DNA of 64,000 bases from Methylomonas fluvii (GTDB lineage Bacteria; Pseudomonadota; Gammaproteobacteria; Methylococcales; Methylomonadaceae), in the NCBI RefSeq assembly GCF_014850975.1, contig NZ_JACXST010000002.1, positions 1,178,001-1,242,000 of the forward strand, written 5' to 3'. Position numbers and translations under genes: made by a program. Positions 16,163 through 24,757 of this stretch are shown here, piece by piece; positions within the stretch are counted from its first letter, which is position 1; the number at the start of each line of letters is the position of its first letter. A model generated the notes under the pieces. That model was not told where the DNA came from. It ran no database searches and worked only from the letters and a program-made list of their open reading frames with translations.

Positions 16163-16231
16163 GCCTAACCCTTCCATCTAGAGGACGTCGCCCGGCAAGC
16201 CGGGCGCTGCCTCTCATGTCAATCGTTAATC
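16163..16231 (+). other. attC site of cassette 3
   Basis: A 69-base site from R'' GCCTAAC (16163-16169) to R' GTTAATC (16225-16231). The centre is a strong palindrome, AGAGGACGTCGCCCGGC/GCCGGGCGCTGCCTCT, with a two-base loop. It ends the cassette group; the PLD-like gene ends 90 bases later on the opposite strand. Confidence 0.8.
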
Positions 16232-16319
16232 GTTCATTCAAAAATACACCACGATAGACAGCGTTTGGCCGAAAACGTTATTCAGGAAGATCTGAGTCGG
16301 CGCGCACCCGAGATGTTTG

Positions 16320-17912
16320 TCAGTAAAACACCCTGAACAAGCGCTGAATCTGTCCAAACTCGTACAAATACGGCTGCGCCACGTCGCGGTTGGCGGCGAC
16401 GACTATCAGGTCGTGGGAGAAAACCGAGGTGTTGTACCAGTTGAAGCTGCCGTCGATGACGATGTAATCGTCGATCACGCAATATTTACTGTGGATGGGT
16501 GAGTAAGGTACCGGCAAGTCGTCCTGGCCGTAGACCAAACCCACGCGTATCCCGGCATCACGCAGACGTTGCACGGCCGGCAACAGCGGCCGGGCCAATT
16601 CGTCGGCCATGCTGCGCTCGACGCCGATTTTGCCTTGCCGCGCCAGATGACCGTTAAACAGCAATTGCACATCCACACCGCGGTCACGGGCCTGGATCAA
16701 GGCATTGACGACGCTGTCGTGATGATCGCCCAGCAAGTCGCCGATTAAAAACAAACACAGCTTTAAGGAACGGCGCGCTCTATGAATTTCCGCCAATATG
16801 GCGTGATGCGGCCGATAAACCCTGCCATTGGCCATGGTGTGGCGGCCAAAGGTATATAACAAGTTGAATGGGCTGAGCGGATCGACGCCATACTTTTGAA
16901 TCACGCCGCCGCGCTGACTCTGGAAGATGTTATCCAGCAAGCGGCACACGCCCTTGGAATGAAAACTCATCCCCGATTCCCAATTGGCCCACCAACGATC
17001 AAAGGTGATATTGAACGAGCCGATGATGCAATCCTCGTCGTTGAAGATCACAAATTTGGTGTGCATGTCCGGCTCTACTTCGATCAAGTGGTGTTTGGGC
17101 GTGCAAAACACGCCAACCAGTTCGATGCCTGAGCGCTTCAAGCGCGCATAATTCTGGCTATTGGTTAGCGTCATCTTCCGCCAATCGACGATGCATTGCA
17201 CCCACACTCCCTGCTGGCTGGCGTGAATCAAGTGGTTAATAAAATCGCCGTCGTCGATGCAATCCACACTGACTTTAATGGTGCATAAGCGGTCCGGTTG
17301 GCTGTGTTTGGCCGCGATGACTTTATCGATATGATCGTGAATAAAGCGCTTGGGGTGATAGGGGTGAAATTGCTGGCCCTTGGTAAATTTGGGCGTCAGT
17401 TGCAAGGAATCGAAATGATGGTTATACCAATCCACATCGCTTTGCAACTGGCCGGGGTCCAGCTCGTAACTGCGGAAATGGTTGGGCGTGGCCCAATGCT
17501 CGTTAATATGGCGTTGCTGCGGGTGGTTATCGCGTAACTGGTCGCCGTCCATGAAAATATAATCGTGCCGCGAGGCAATGGAATGCTCGCCCAAATGCAC
17601 GATAAACGAAAACTTGATGCAGCTGATCTTGCCGAATTGCCCGGAGTGCGGCATCACGTAAAAATCCCGCGTCGAGCGTTTGTGCTTGTCCCATTCCACA
17701 TCGTAAGCATCGGTGTCGACGATGTAGGTTTCGCAAATCGACTCCCGATAGACCTTCAGCACCACCTTCAAATTAGCGGCGATGCCGTGCGACATATGAA
17801 AGTCTATCTTGCCCCAGCGAACGTCGAAGGTTTCCCGGAAATCGTTACCGCGTTGAAAACAACCGCCCAATTTGCCAAATACCGGTTTGGCGTAATGTTC
17901 TGCTACTTGCAT
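16320..17912 (-). CDS. Phospholipase D-like protein of the glycogen cluster
   Basis: A 530-residue protein with an N-terminal beta-rich region (about 1-145) of unknown fold and two PLD-type halves. The second motif is complete (His474, Lys476, Asp481 in HSKYCVID, then GSFNW). The first, around His284-Lys286, reads HTKFVIFND: asparagine stands where the aspartate is expected and the aspartate is one residue late. PLD enzymes cleave phosphodiesters in lipids or nucleic acids. There is no signal peptide, so it is probably cytoplasmic. It is the last gene of a four-gene minus-strand run with a CBM21-EEP protein, a branching enzyme and a DUF4912 protein, suggesting a role connected with glycogen. 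Confidence 0.75.
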   Translation of the reverse strand: MQVAEHYAKPVFGKLGGCFQRGNDFRETFDVRWGKIDFHMSHGIAANLKVVLKVYRESICETYIVDTDAYDVEWDKHKRSTRDFYVMPHSGQFGKISCIKFSFIVHLGEHSIASRHDYIFMDGDQLRDNHPQQRHINEHWATPNHFRSYELDPGQLQSDVDWYNHHFDSLQLTPKFTKGQQFHPYHPKRFIHDHIDKVIAAKHSQPDRLCTIKVSVDCIDDGDFINHLIHASQQGVWVQCIVDWRKMTLTNSQNYARLKRSGIELVGVFCTPKHHLIEVEPDMHTKFVIFNDEDCIIGSFNITFDRWWANWESGMSFHSKGVCRLLDNIFQSQRGGVIQKYGVDPLSPFNLLYTFGRHTMANGRVYRPHHAILAEIHRARRSLKLCLFLIGDLLGDHHDSVVNALIQARDRGVDVQLLFNGHLARQGKIGVERSMADELARPLLPAVQRLRDAGIRVGLVYGQDDLPVPYSPIHSKYCVIDDYIVIDGSFNWYNTSVFSHDLIVVAANRDVAQPYLYEFGQIQRLFRVFY

Positions 17913-17972
17913 ATGGTGCTGCCTAATTAAACAAGCTTTGTTTTAATTGTAAAATCGCCTTAGCAATTCAGT

Positions 17973-19469
17973 CTATAGCGGCTCAAAGGTCATCAGATAG
18001 CCGCAATGATCCGATACCGGCCCGTAATCCTGCTCGGTGAACACGGTTCGCGCCGAACTGGCCCGCAAGCCGCTATTCCTGTCCATGAAAATGTAATCGA
18101 TTCGATAATCGTCGGCCAGATAATCCCGCCAATGAGCATCGTTAACCCGAAAAATCTGTTCGAACAACACCGGAGCGTTGGCGGCCAGATATTGATCTTC
18201 GTATTGGTGGCCGTTGACCACCAGCTGATAGCCGGTCGAGCCGGCGGCAATATTGAAATCGCCGCACAGCAAGGTGGCATCCACCTCGGCGCTGCGTTTG
18301 TCGTTCGCCCAGGCGGAAAGCCGTTGAAATTGTTGCTGAAAGCCGTCTTCCCACCAGCTCAAATGCGCGGAAAACACATCCAGGGTGCCAATATAAGGCA
18401 CCTTGATACGGGCAGACACCACTTTGCGCGAATGAATGCTGTAAGCATCGTGGCTATCGGATACGTAGCGGGCTTCTTGCTCCATAAAGGGATAGCGGCT
18501 GAGAATGGCCACACCCTCGCGGAATTTGTCAAAACCCAGGTGCGACCAATCCGTGTACAGATGAAACGGTTTCGGCAAACGCTGGTTGATGATATTCGCG
18601 GAATTGGACGGCCAATCGCCGCGCCCGTCATTCCAAAACTCGGCCACTTCCTGCAGGCAAACCAGATCCGCGCCCAACTCGTCGATGGCATTGGCAATTT
18701 GCCAAAACTTCCGGTCTTGGTCTTCCTCTTGGTAACAATGCAGATTCAAAATCAACAGCCGCAGCGGCGTGCGGCTCAAAACATAATTTTGCCCGGCATT
18801 GTTATCCCACAGCCGCTGCTGCTTACTTTCACAGCAGATGCTGTATTGCAACCGAAACGCGTCCCCTACCCTGATCCGCCCGCTCCATACTTGCGCGAGG
18901 TGCAAGCCGGCGTAGACGGCCTTATTGGCGGACTTTCTTTGCGCCTGGCGGCGGCAGCTGGTGGTATGACTGTGCCGCCAATTGTCGATAGTCCAATGTA
19001 TCGTGACATGGTCTATTTCCAGCCCGGCGTCCACCGCCAGCTTAACCGGCACGGAATGTTGCCCCTCCTGCAGTTGTTCGGCGTGGCTCAATTGCAGCAT
19101 GGCCGCGGCGCTGGTCAATCTAGCGCCGCTGCCGGCACCGCTAAAATAATCACCACCTTCGTTGTTGTCCCAGTATTCGCTGCCGGCTGCTTGCAGACGC
19201 AAAGCAAAACGAATATCACCGGGAATGTCGGCATGTGGCTGCGGCGGAAAGACAATTTCGGCCTGCCAATACTCCTGACCGTCTTCTGCCTTGCGGTTGA
19301 ACAAGGCCGGCAAAAAGTGCCAAACCCCATCTTCGCCGGCCCAGAGCACATCCACTTGCTTGTCATAATCCAGGTCCGCGACGCGCATCAAAAACAGCAA
19401 GGATTGCTGGCAAGCCGCGGCTTTGCCGGTCACATTATTGGCTACATACAACAATTGGATGTTATCCAT
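17973..19469 (-). CDS. CBM21-CBM21-EEP hydrolase (putative glycogen-bound phosphoesterase)
   Basis: A 498-residue cytoplasmic protein. Two N-terminal repeats each end in the CBM21-like signature: YWDNNEGGDY at 99-108 and LWDNNAGQNY at 220-229, the second also with HWTIDNWRHSH. CBM21 binds starch and glycogen and is best known from glycogen-targeting subunits of protein phosphatase 1. From about residue 238 follows a complete endonuclease/exonuclease/phosphatase domain: LNLHCYQ, CLQEV with Glu274, FSAHLSWW, CGDFN, RIDYIF and SDHCG. The fold covers nucleases, inositol-phosphate and lipid phosphatases, so the substrate is open; a phosphoester on or near glycogen is inference. GGGGGAG precedes the ATG. 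It lies between the branching-enzyme and PLD-like genes. Confidence 0.78.
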   Translation of the reverse strand: MDNIQLLYVANNVTGKAAACQQSLLFLMRVADLDYDKQVDVLWAGEDGVWHFLPALFNRKAEDGQEYWQAEIVFPPQPHADIPGDIRFALRLQAAGSEYWDNNEGGDYFSGAGSGARLTSAAAMLQLSHAEQLQEGQHSVPVKLAVDAGLEIDHVTIHWTIDNWRHSHTTSCRRQAQRKSANKAVYAGLHLAQVWSGRIRVGDAFRLQYSICCESKQQRLWDNNAGQNYVLSRTPLRLLILNLHCYQEEDQDRKFWQIANAIDELGADLVCLQEVAEFWNDGRGDWPSNSANIINQRLPKPFHLYTDWSHLGFDKFREGVAILSRYPFMEQEARYVSDSHDAYSIHSRKVVSARIKVPYIGTLDVFSAHLSWWEDGFQQQFQRLSAWANDKRSAEVDATLLCGDFNIAAGSTGYQLVVNGHQYEDQYLAANAPVLFEQIFRVNDAHWRDYLADDYRIDYIFMDRNSGLRASSARTVFTEQDYGPVSDHCGYLMTFEPL

Positions 19470-19517
19470 AGCTCCCCCTGGAGGTTGGGTTAGGCAGTAC
19501 CCGAAACGGGCCTTTGT

Positions 19518-21107
19518 CTAAGCGGCATAATGATGAAAATCGATGTCCGGAAAAATATCGTCCATGATCTCCAGCGCTGTCAGATAGCGTTCATCAATAC
19601 GGTTTTTGCGAATCGCATCGTGCAGGTAATTAAAACGGGCCAAATGGTCGGTGATGCGTTTGCGCGCGTAATCGATAGTGGTGCCGGCCTTCATGATAAA
19701 CGGCCAATCCGAAGACTGCGCCAGCAACAATGATCGGGCGGCTTGATTTAAAGCCCGTTGCTGTAAATCACTCACAGTAAAACCGCGTAAATCGTTGGCC
19801 AGCTTTTCCATTTCGGCGGCGGCCTTGTGCAACAGGGGATAAATCCAGTCATTGCTTTCGTTCAGCCAGTAACTGGAATAACCGTGTTCGCCCCAACTGG
19901 AAGCGGCAGGCCTAGCCTGCACGTGTTGCAAAGGCAATTGCAAATAGTCGCTGCAGCTAACGGTCTGGACACCGTTTTCGCTGCTGGCCGCCAAGCGTAG
20001 CACTTGCTCCAGCCATAAAGGTCCTTCGAACCACCAATGTCCGAATAGTTCAGCATCGTAAGGCGCGACGATAATCGGTGCTTGCGGCATTTCCGCAGCC
20101 AACGCATCGATTTGCTGCTGGCGGCGCAGGATAAAATCCTCGGCATGCCGGCGCGCCTTCAGCTTGGCCCGCTCCGGCTGGTAAACCTGCTTGGTTTGCT
20201 TGGCGCCGGTGATGCGGAAATACTTAATGCCGGTGTTGATCCGGGTTTCACCGTCCAGAATGTAGGGCGCGATATATTCCAGAGGCAAATCAAAACCGAT
20301 GTCGCGATAATACTCACGATAATCGCCATCACCCGGATAGCCTTCCTCGGCGCTCCACACCTGCCGAGACGATGCCGGATCGCGGCCGAACGCCGCCGCA
20401 CCATTGCCGCAATCCAGCGGCGCATACACACCATAGCGCGGCGACTGGTCGGCGTCCATGATCGCGTGGCTATCGACGAAAAAATAATCGATGCCTTCGG
20501 CGTTTAGCATCTGTTCCAGACCCGGATAGTAGCCGCATTCCGGCAACCAAAATCCACTGGGTGCAAAGCCGAATTGGCTCTTGAAGCTGGCAATGCCAAC
20601 GCCGATTTGATTGCGCACCGACACCGGGCTGACATTTAGTAAGGGTAAAAAGCCATGCGTGGCTGCGGTGGTAATCAACTCCAGACCACCAGCGCTGTGA
20701 TGGCGTTGGAACGCCGTCAGTAAATCGCACTCGTAGCGGTGCTGGTAGCGATGCAAGGCATCCTGAAACCACTGCATATACATCTGCGCCAGCGGCTCGA
20801 ACTGCGGCAGCCGGCGCGTGCGCTCCAACTCCCGCTCCGCCAATTCCAGCCGGCCTTGCAGATAATGCAGATAGCGGTTTTGCAGCAGCGGATCGCGCAA
20901 CATCGTCATCAGTGTCGGCGACAGGGATAAGGTCAGCCGGTAAGGCACTTGATCGACATGCAAGCGTTCCAGCATCGCCAGCAAGGGCAAATAGCATTCG
21001 GTAATGGCTTCGAACAACCAGTTTTCTTCAAAAAAACTGTCGTGTTCGGGATGATGCACATAGGGCAAATGGGCATGCAAAACGATGCTGAGATAGCCTT
21101 TGTTCAT
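19518..21107 (-). CDS. GH57 1,4-alpha-glucan branching enzyme
   Basis: A 529-residue glycoside hydrolase family 57 protein. Conserved regions seen are HAHLPYV (11-17), GFWLPECGY with the nucleophile Glu190, and APYDAELFGHWWFEG with the acid/base Asp351, followed by a helical C-terminal domain with WPFIMKAG. Length and motifs agree with the branching enzymes of this family rather than the amylases. It should form alpha-1,6 branches in glycogen. The DUF4912 gene upstream ends eight bases before its start and the EEP gene follows after 48 bases, so all belong to one operon. No glycogen synthase is in the window. Confidence 0.88.
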   Translation of the reverse strand: MNKGYLSIVLHAHLPYVHHPEHDSFFEENWLFEAITECYLPLLAMLERLHVDQVPYRLTLSLSPTLMTMLRDPLLQNRYLHYLQGRLELAERELERTRRLPQFEPLAQMYMQWFQDALHRYQHRYECDLLTAFQRHHSAGGLELITTAATHGFLPLLNVSPVSVRNQIGVGIASFKSQFGFAPSGFWLPECGYYPGLEQMLNAEGIDYFFVDSHAIMDADQSPRYGVYAPLDCGNGAAAFGRDPASSRQVWSAEEGYPGDGDYREYYRDIGFDLPLEYIAPYILDGETRINTGIKYFRITGAKQTKQVYQPERAKLKARRHAEDFILRRQQQIDALAAEMPQAPIIVAPYDAELFGHWWFEGPLWLEQVLRLAASSENGVQTVSCSDYLQLPLQHVQARPAASSWGEHGYSSYWLNESNDWIYPLLHKAAAEMEKLANDLRGFTVSDLQQRALNQAARSLLLAQSSDWPFIMKAGTTIDYARKRITDHLARFNYLHDAIRKNRIDERYLTALEIMDDIFPDIDFHHYAA

Positions 21108-21114
21108 CGCGGAA

Positions 21115-21801
21115 TTAGTTTTGTTGGCCGGACGCGGTTACGGCAAGCGCCGAAGACGCCTGAGATGGCAGCATTATAAACTGCGCCATCGCTGGCGACA
21201 GTCTTTCCGTCAGCGGCGACACTTGCGGCGCCACTGCGGCAGCTTGCGAATACGCCAAGGGATTGAATTCCTGCTGAGCATTGAGCCGGCCAATCGCCAC
21301 TTGGTAAATCCCGGCGATGCAGGTGTCGCCGCTGGGCAGCGTAATCTGCTGTTGGCTGCGTTCGGCGGCGACTGGCACATCGAACCAGGTTTTGGCAGAC
21401 TCCGCTGGCGACGAGACCGCTTCGGGCGGCGCAGGATGACGGTAAACGCGCAAGGTCAAAGACTGGGCATCTACTGGCGGTTCGGCAAGCAGTGGAGACG
21501 CCTGGTCCGCTTCATCCAGCTGCCAATAGACATGGATATGTTCCGGATCGACCGGCAACGCCACCAGCTTGGCGCTTTCAGCTTTGGTGGCAGCGCGTTG
21601 CAGGCGTGGGGCAAATTCGCGATTAATCTGCTGACTAATGCTTAACAACTCTTGCGGCGAGAAGCCGGTACTCGTCAACCGCGCCGCGCCGGATTTAAAC
21701 CGGCGCGGGGCAAAGCCTCGGCTAATCTCCAGACTGATAGCCCGCATTTCCTCCGCAGAGAGCGGCATGCAGACTTGAGACGGTGAGGAGGAAAAGGCCA
21801 T
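21115..21801 (-). CDS. DUF4912 domain protein
   Basis: A 228-residue protein. Its core, from about residue 75, contains VDPEHIHVYWQLDE and later DTCIAGIYQVAIGRL, the beta-sandwich pattern of DUF4912, often encoded next to GH57 enzymes. The N-terminal 60 residues hold two similar short motifs (MPLSAEEMRAISLEISRGFAPR and FSPQELLSISQQINREFAPR), a duplicated segment. The C-terminus is Ala/Ser-rich and low in complexity. Function is unknown; by context it may bind polysaccharide or help the branching enzyme. I use the ATG at 21801; a TTG at 21807 is in frame and no ribosome binding site decides. Confidence 0.75.
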   Translation of the reverse strand: MAFSSSPSQVCMPLSAEEMRAISLEISRGFAPRRFKSGAARLTSTGFSPQELLSISQQINREFAPRLQRAATKAESAKLVALPVDPEHIHVYWQLDEADQASPLLAEPPVDAQSLTLRVYRHPAPPEAVSSPAESAKTWFDVPVAAERSQQQITLPSGDTCIAGIYQVAIGRLNAQQEFNPLAYSQAAAVAPQVSPLTERLSPAMAQFIMLPSQASSALAVTASGQQN

Positions 21802-21985
21802 CGGCAATGTTAACGGGTCGGGTGACTAGGTTTTATCCTGTGGGTAGCGGACATTCCGCGACGTATCGCCGCAGCGACCGGGCTTTATAGACTCTAACCG
21901 TTGTCGATTATTTACGCAAGGCGTAGGCCCGCAGCCCCTATATGCAGTAAAATCAGGACTAATTCACAGTTTCTCGGTAAAGGGC

Positions 21986-24184
21986 ATGCACAAACCATAC
22001 AGTTTAAAGTCAGGGAGTCCCTATCCTCACGGCGCCAAGGTTAGCGAGGGCGGCGTCAACTTCTCCATCTCCAGCCGCCATGCGACGGACGTGGAACTGC
22101 TGTTATTTGCCGAGTCAGACAGCTTAAAGCCTTTACAAGTCATACACTTACAGAAAGAGAAAAACCACACTTTTTTCTCCTGGCACGTGTTTGTCGAAGC
22201 ACTGCCGGTTGGCACCTGGTATGCCTGGCGCATCGACGGCCCCGCCAACACCCGCGAATCGGGCTTGCGGTTTGATTGCGAAAAATTATTGCTGGACCCG
22301 TGGGCGCGCGCGATCAGCGACAAATTATGGAACCGCGCCGCCGCCTGCAAGCCCGGTGATAATAGCCAACACGCCATGCGCGCGGTGGTAGTAGATGACC
22401 GTTACGACTGGGAAGGCGACACGCCGCTGGCCATTCGCAGCGAAAAAGCCATTATTTACGAATTGCATGTCGGCGGCTTTACCCGCCACACCTCCGCCAA
22501 GGTCAAAAACCCCGGCACCTTTATCGGCCTGATCGAAAAAATCCCTTATCTGAAGAAACTGGGCATTACCCATGTCGAACTGCTGCCTATCATGGCCTTC
22601 GACGAACAGGACGTGCCGCCGCATACCGCGGATCTGGGCTTGAAAAACTATTGGGGCTACAGTACGCACAGCTTCTTTAGCCCGCATCCCGGTTATTGCG
22701 TCACGCCGGAACAAGGCACGCATATCCGCGAGTTCCGCGATCTGGTGAAAGCCTTGCACAAGGCCGGCATCGGCGTGATCATGGACGTGGTGTTCAATCA
22801 CACCTCGGAAGCCGGCGCCGACGGTCCGGTGATCAACTTCAAAGGCATCACCGGCAACAGCTTTTATTTAACCGACAAGCACGACAAACGCATATTTCAC
22901 GACTATACCGGCTGCGGCAACACCGTGAACGCCAACCACCCGCTGGTGACCAACTTCATCATCAGCTGCCTGGAATACTGGGTGCGGGAAATGCATGTCG
23001 ACGGCTTTAGATTCGACCTGGCCAGCGCGTTGGCGCGCGGCGAAGACGGCAGCGTACTGCAAGACCCGCCGCTGGTCTGGGGCATAGAACTATCCGAACA
23101 ACTCGCCAAAACCAAGCTGATTGCGGAGGCCTGGGATGCCTCGGGGCTGTATCAAGTCGGCAACTTTCCCGGCTACCGCTGGGGCGAATGGAACGGCCGC
23201 TACCGCGATGTAATTCGCCGCTTCCTACGTGGCGACACCGGCATCATCGCCGAAGTGGCAACCCGGATTTGCGGCAGTAGCGATCTCTATCAACATCAGC
23301 ACCGCTTGCCGATCAGCGGCATTAACTTTGTCACCTGCCACGACGGCTTTACGTTAAAAGATCTGTTCAGCTACAACGAAAAACACAATACCGCCAACGG
23401 CGAAAACAATCGAGACGGTTGCAGCAATAATCTCAGCAACAACTGCGGCGCGGAAGGCCCAACCCCCAACCCGGCCATAGGCAGACTGCGGCGGCAACAG
23501 GTGAAAAACGCCTTTACGGTTTTGCTGCTTAGCCATGGCGTACCGATGTTGCTGGCTGGCGACGAATTTCTGCACACCCAGCAAGGCAACAACAACTGCT
23601 ATTGTCAGGATAACGAATTAAGCTGGCTGAATTGGGATAAAGCCAAGGAAAATGCCGACGTGCTGCATTTTGTGCAGCAGATGATCCGCTTGCGCAAACG
23701 CCATCCGGCCTTGATGCGCCGAAACTTCCTCACCGGCCGAAAAATGGAAGATAAGGATATGGCCGACATCAGCTGGCATGGCCTAGAAGTAGATCAACCG
23801 CCACGTTGGGACGACCCGAATACGCGGATTCTGGCCTTTACGCTGGCGGCATTAGGCAAAGATGAACCCGACCTGCACGCGATAATGAACATGTCCGACA
23901 GCAAACATAACATGCAACTGCCAGAGGCTGAGGGCAAGAGCTGGTGTCTGGCCGTGGATACCGCACAAACATCGCCCAAAGATATTATCGAGCCTGCCGA
24001 GCAAAAAGCGCTGAGCAAACCCTGGTATACCGTCGAGCCGCACTCCATTGTGGTGTTTGAAAACACCCATCAAGCCGGTATCGATGGTGGCGATAGCATG
24101 GCCAAACGGTCCGCCAGTTTTTTCAGCAAATTGACCGGCATCAAGTTGCTCGACCAGCCGGCGACGGAAATACCGACAAGTTAA
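21986..24184 (+). CDS. glgX: Glycogen debranching enzyme GlgX
   Basis: A 732-residue GH13 isoamylase-type enzyme that removes alpha-1,6 branches from glycogen. An N-terminal CBM48 domain (FSISSRHATDVELLLF) is followed by the catalytic barrel. Key residues lie in VVFNHTSE, DGFRFDLASAL (nucleophile Asp), LIAEAWDASG (acid/base Glu) and FVTCHDGFTL (transition-state Asp). Length is normal for GlgX. It is transcribed divergently from the DUF4912-GH57-EEP-PLD operon, with about 180 bases between, so the two may share control. Together they would shape, trim and break down glycogen. Confidence 0.95.
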   Translation: MHKPYSLKSGSPYPHGAKVSEGGVNFSISSRHATDVELLLFAESDSLKPLQVIHLQKEKNHTFFSWHVFVEALPVGTWYAWRIDGPANTRESGLRFDCEKLLLDPWARAISDKLWNRAAACKPGDNSQHAMRAVVVDDRYDWEGDTPLAIRSEKAIIYELHVGGFTRHTSAKVKNPGTFIGLIEKIPYLKKLGITHVELLPIMAFDEQDVPPHTADLGLKNYWGYSTHSFFSPHPGYCVTPEQGTHIREFRDLVKALHKAGIGVIMDVVFNHTSEAGADGPVINFKGITGNSFYLTDKHDKRIFHDYTGCGNTVNANHPLVTNFIISCLEYWVREMHVDGFRFDLASALARGEDGSVLQDPPLVWGIELSEQLAKTKLIAEAWDASGLYQVGNFPGYRWGEWNGRYRDVIRRFLRGDTGIIAEVATRICGSSDLYQHQHRLPISGINFVTCHDGFTLKDLFSYNEKHNTANGENNRDGCSNNLSNNCGAEGPTPNPAIGRLRRQQVKNAFTVLLLSHGVPMLLAGDEFLHTQQGNNNCYCQDNELSWLNWDKAKENADVLHFVQQMIRLRKRHPALMRRNFLTGRKMEDKDMADISWHGLEVDQPPRWDDPNTRILAFTLAALGKDEPDLHAIMNMSDSKHNMQLPEAEGKSWCLAVDTAQTSPKDIIEPAEQKALSKPWYTVEPHSIVVFENTHQAGIDGGDSMAKRSASFFSKLTGIKLLDQPATEIPTS

Positions 24185-24190
24185 TGGAAC

Positions 24191-24234
24191 AGCCTGTTGT
24201 CAGAGTACGCTATGGTGCTCCCTGACAACAGGCT
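24191..24234. terminator. Bidirectional terminator hairpin
   Basis: AGCCTGTTGTCAG and CTGACAACAGGCT form a perfect 13-bp stem with an 18-base loop, between the convergent glgX and the membrane-protein operon. Confidence 0.65.
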
Positions 24235-24244
24235 GCCAAAATCA

Positions 24245-24757
24245 TCAATCAAACACATCCCCCCAATCCGGTGGTGGTGGGGCCTCTTCGGCTGGGGTTG
24301 CATCAGAGTCAGCCGGTTTTGACTGCTCGGAATCGGTGTCGGCATATTGTTCTTCGGTCTTGGCAGCCGGCTCGTCGGCAACCGGTTTTTCAGCCACTTT
24401 GGGCAAACCTTCCAGATAACTATCCAGTAACCGGCACAGGTTTTCGTAAAAACCGGCTACGGTCTGCTGCTGCATTTGCTGCTCTATAAACCCATACAAA
24501 AACTGCTTTTCCGCCGCAATCAGGTTGTCGCTGACAGCCTGCGCGGTTGGTTCGCCTAAGTGATACTTATCGGCCAAGGCCAAGGCCAATCTGTCGCCGC
24601 GCCGTTCCTGCCGGTCCTTAATGTCTTCCAGCAACTCTTCGATGCTGGCCAGCCGTCGGCGTTTATTCCGGCGATTAACTACCAGCACTGCAATCAGGCC
24701 GGTCAACAACACCAACGATAATTCTCCCAAGCCGATAAGCAGCAGAGATTGCATCAT
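24245..24757 (-). CDS. Membrane-anchored protein of the vWA operon, third gene
   Basis: A 170-residue protein of unknown function. One N-terminal transmembrane helix (about 5-27) is followed by a very basic patch (NRRNKRRR), a helical cytoplasmic region with QQMQQQ, and an acidic Pro/Glu/Asp-rich tail ending DWGDVFD. Its start overlaps the stop of the preceding gene by four bases, so they are translationally coupled. The acidic tail could dock a partner. It is the last gene of the three-gene run with the von Willebrand A protein and is probably part of the same envelope complex. Confidence 0.7.
   Translation of the reverse strand: MMQSLLLIGLGELSLVLLTGLIAVLVVNRRNKRRRLASIEELLEDIKDRQERRGDRLALALADKYHLGEPTAQAVSDNLIAAEKQFLYGFIEQQMQQQTVAGFYENLCRLLDSYLEGLPKVAEKPVADEPAAKTEEQYADTDSEQSKPADSDATPAEEAPPPPDWGDVFD

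Larger units (their letters stand above)
14304..16231 (+). mobile_element. Integron-type cassette group 1 (three cassettes)
   Basis: Three gene cassettes in tandem, each with one plus-strand ORF and an attC-type site. For cassette 1 the start core GTTAGCC is complementary to GGCTAAC opening its own attC; for cassette 2 GTTAGGGC is complementary to GCCCTAAC. This is what circular cassette origin predicts. Cassette 2's attC and the beginning of cassette 3 are fused by a deletion near 15740. No integron integrase is in the window. Confidence 0.75.

Noticed and set aside
18006-19493. A 495-residue plus-strand ORF opposite the EEP gene
   Set aside because: It mirrors the coding strand of a gene with full catalytic motifs; no ribosome binding site and unlike any protein. 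Shadow frame.
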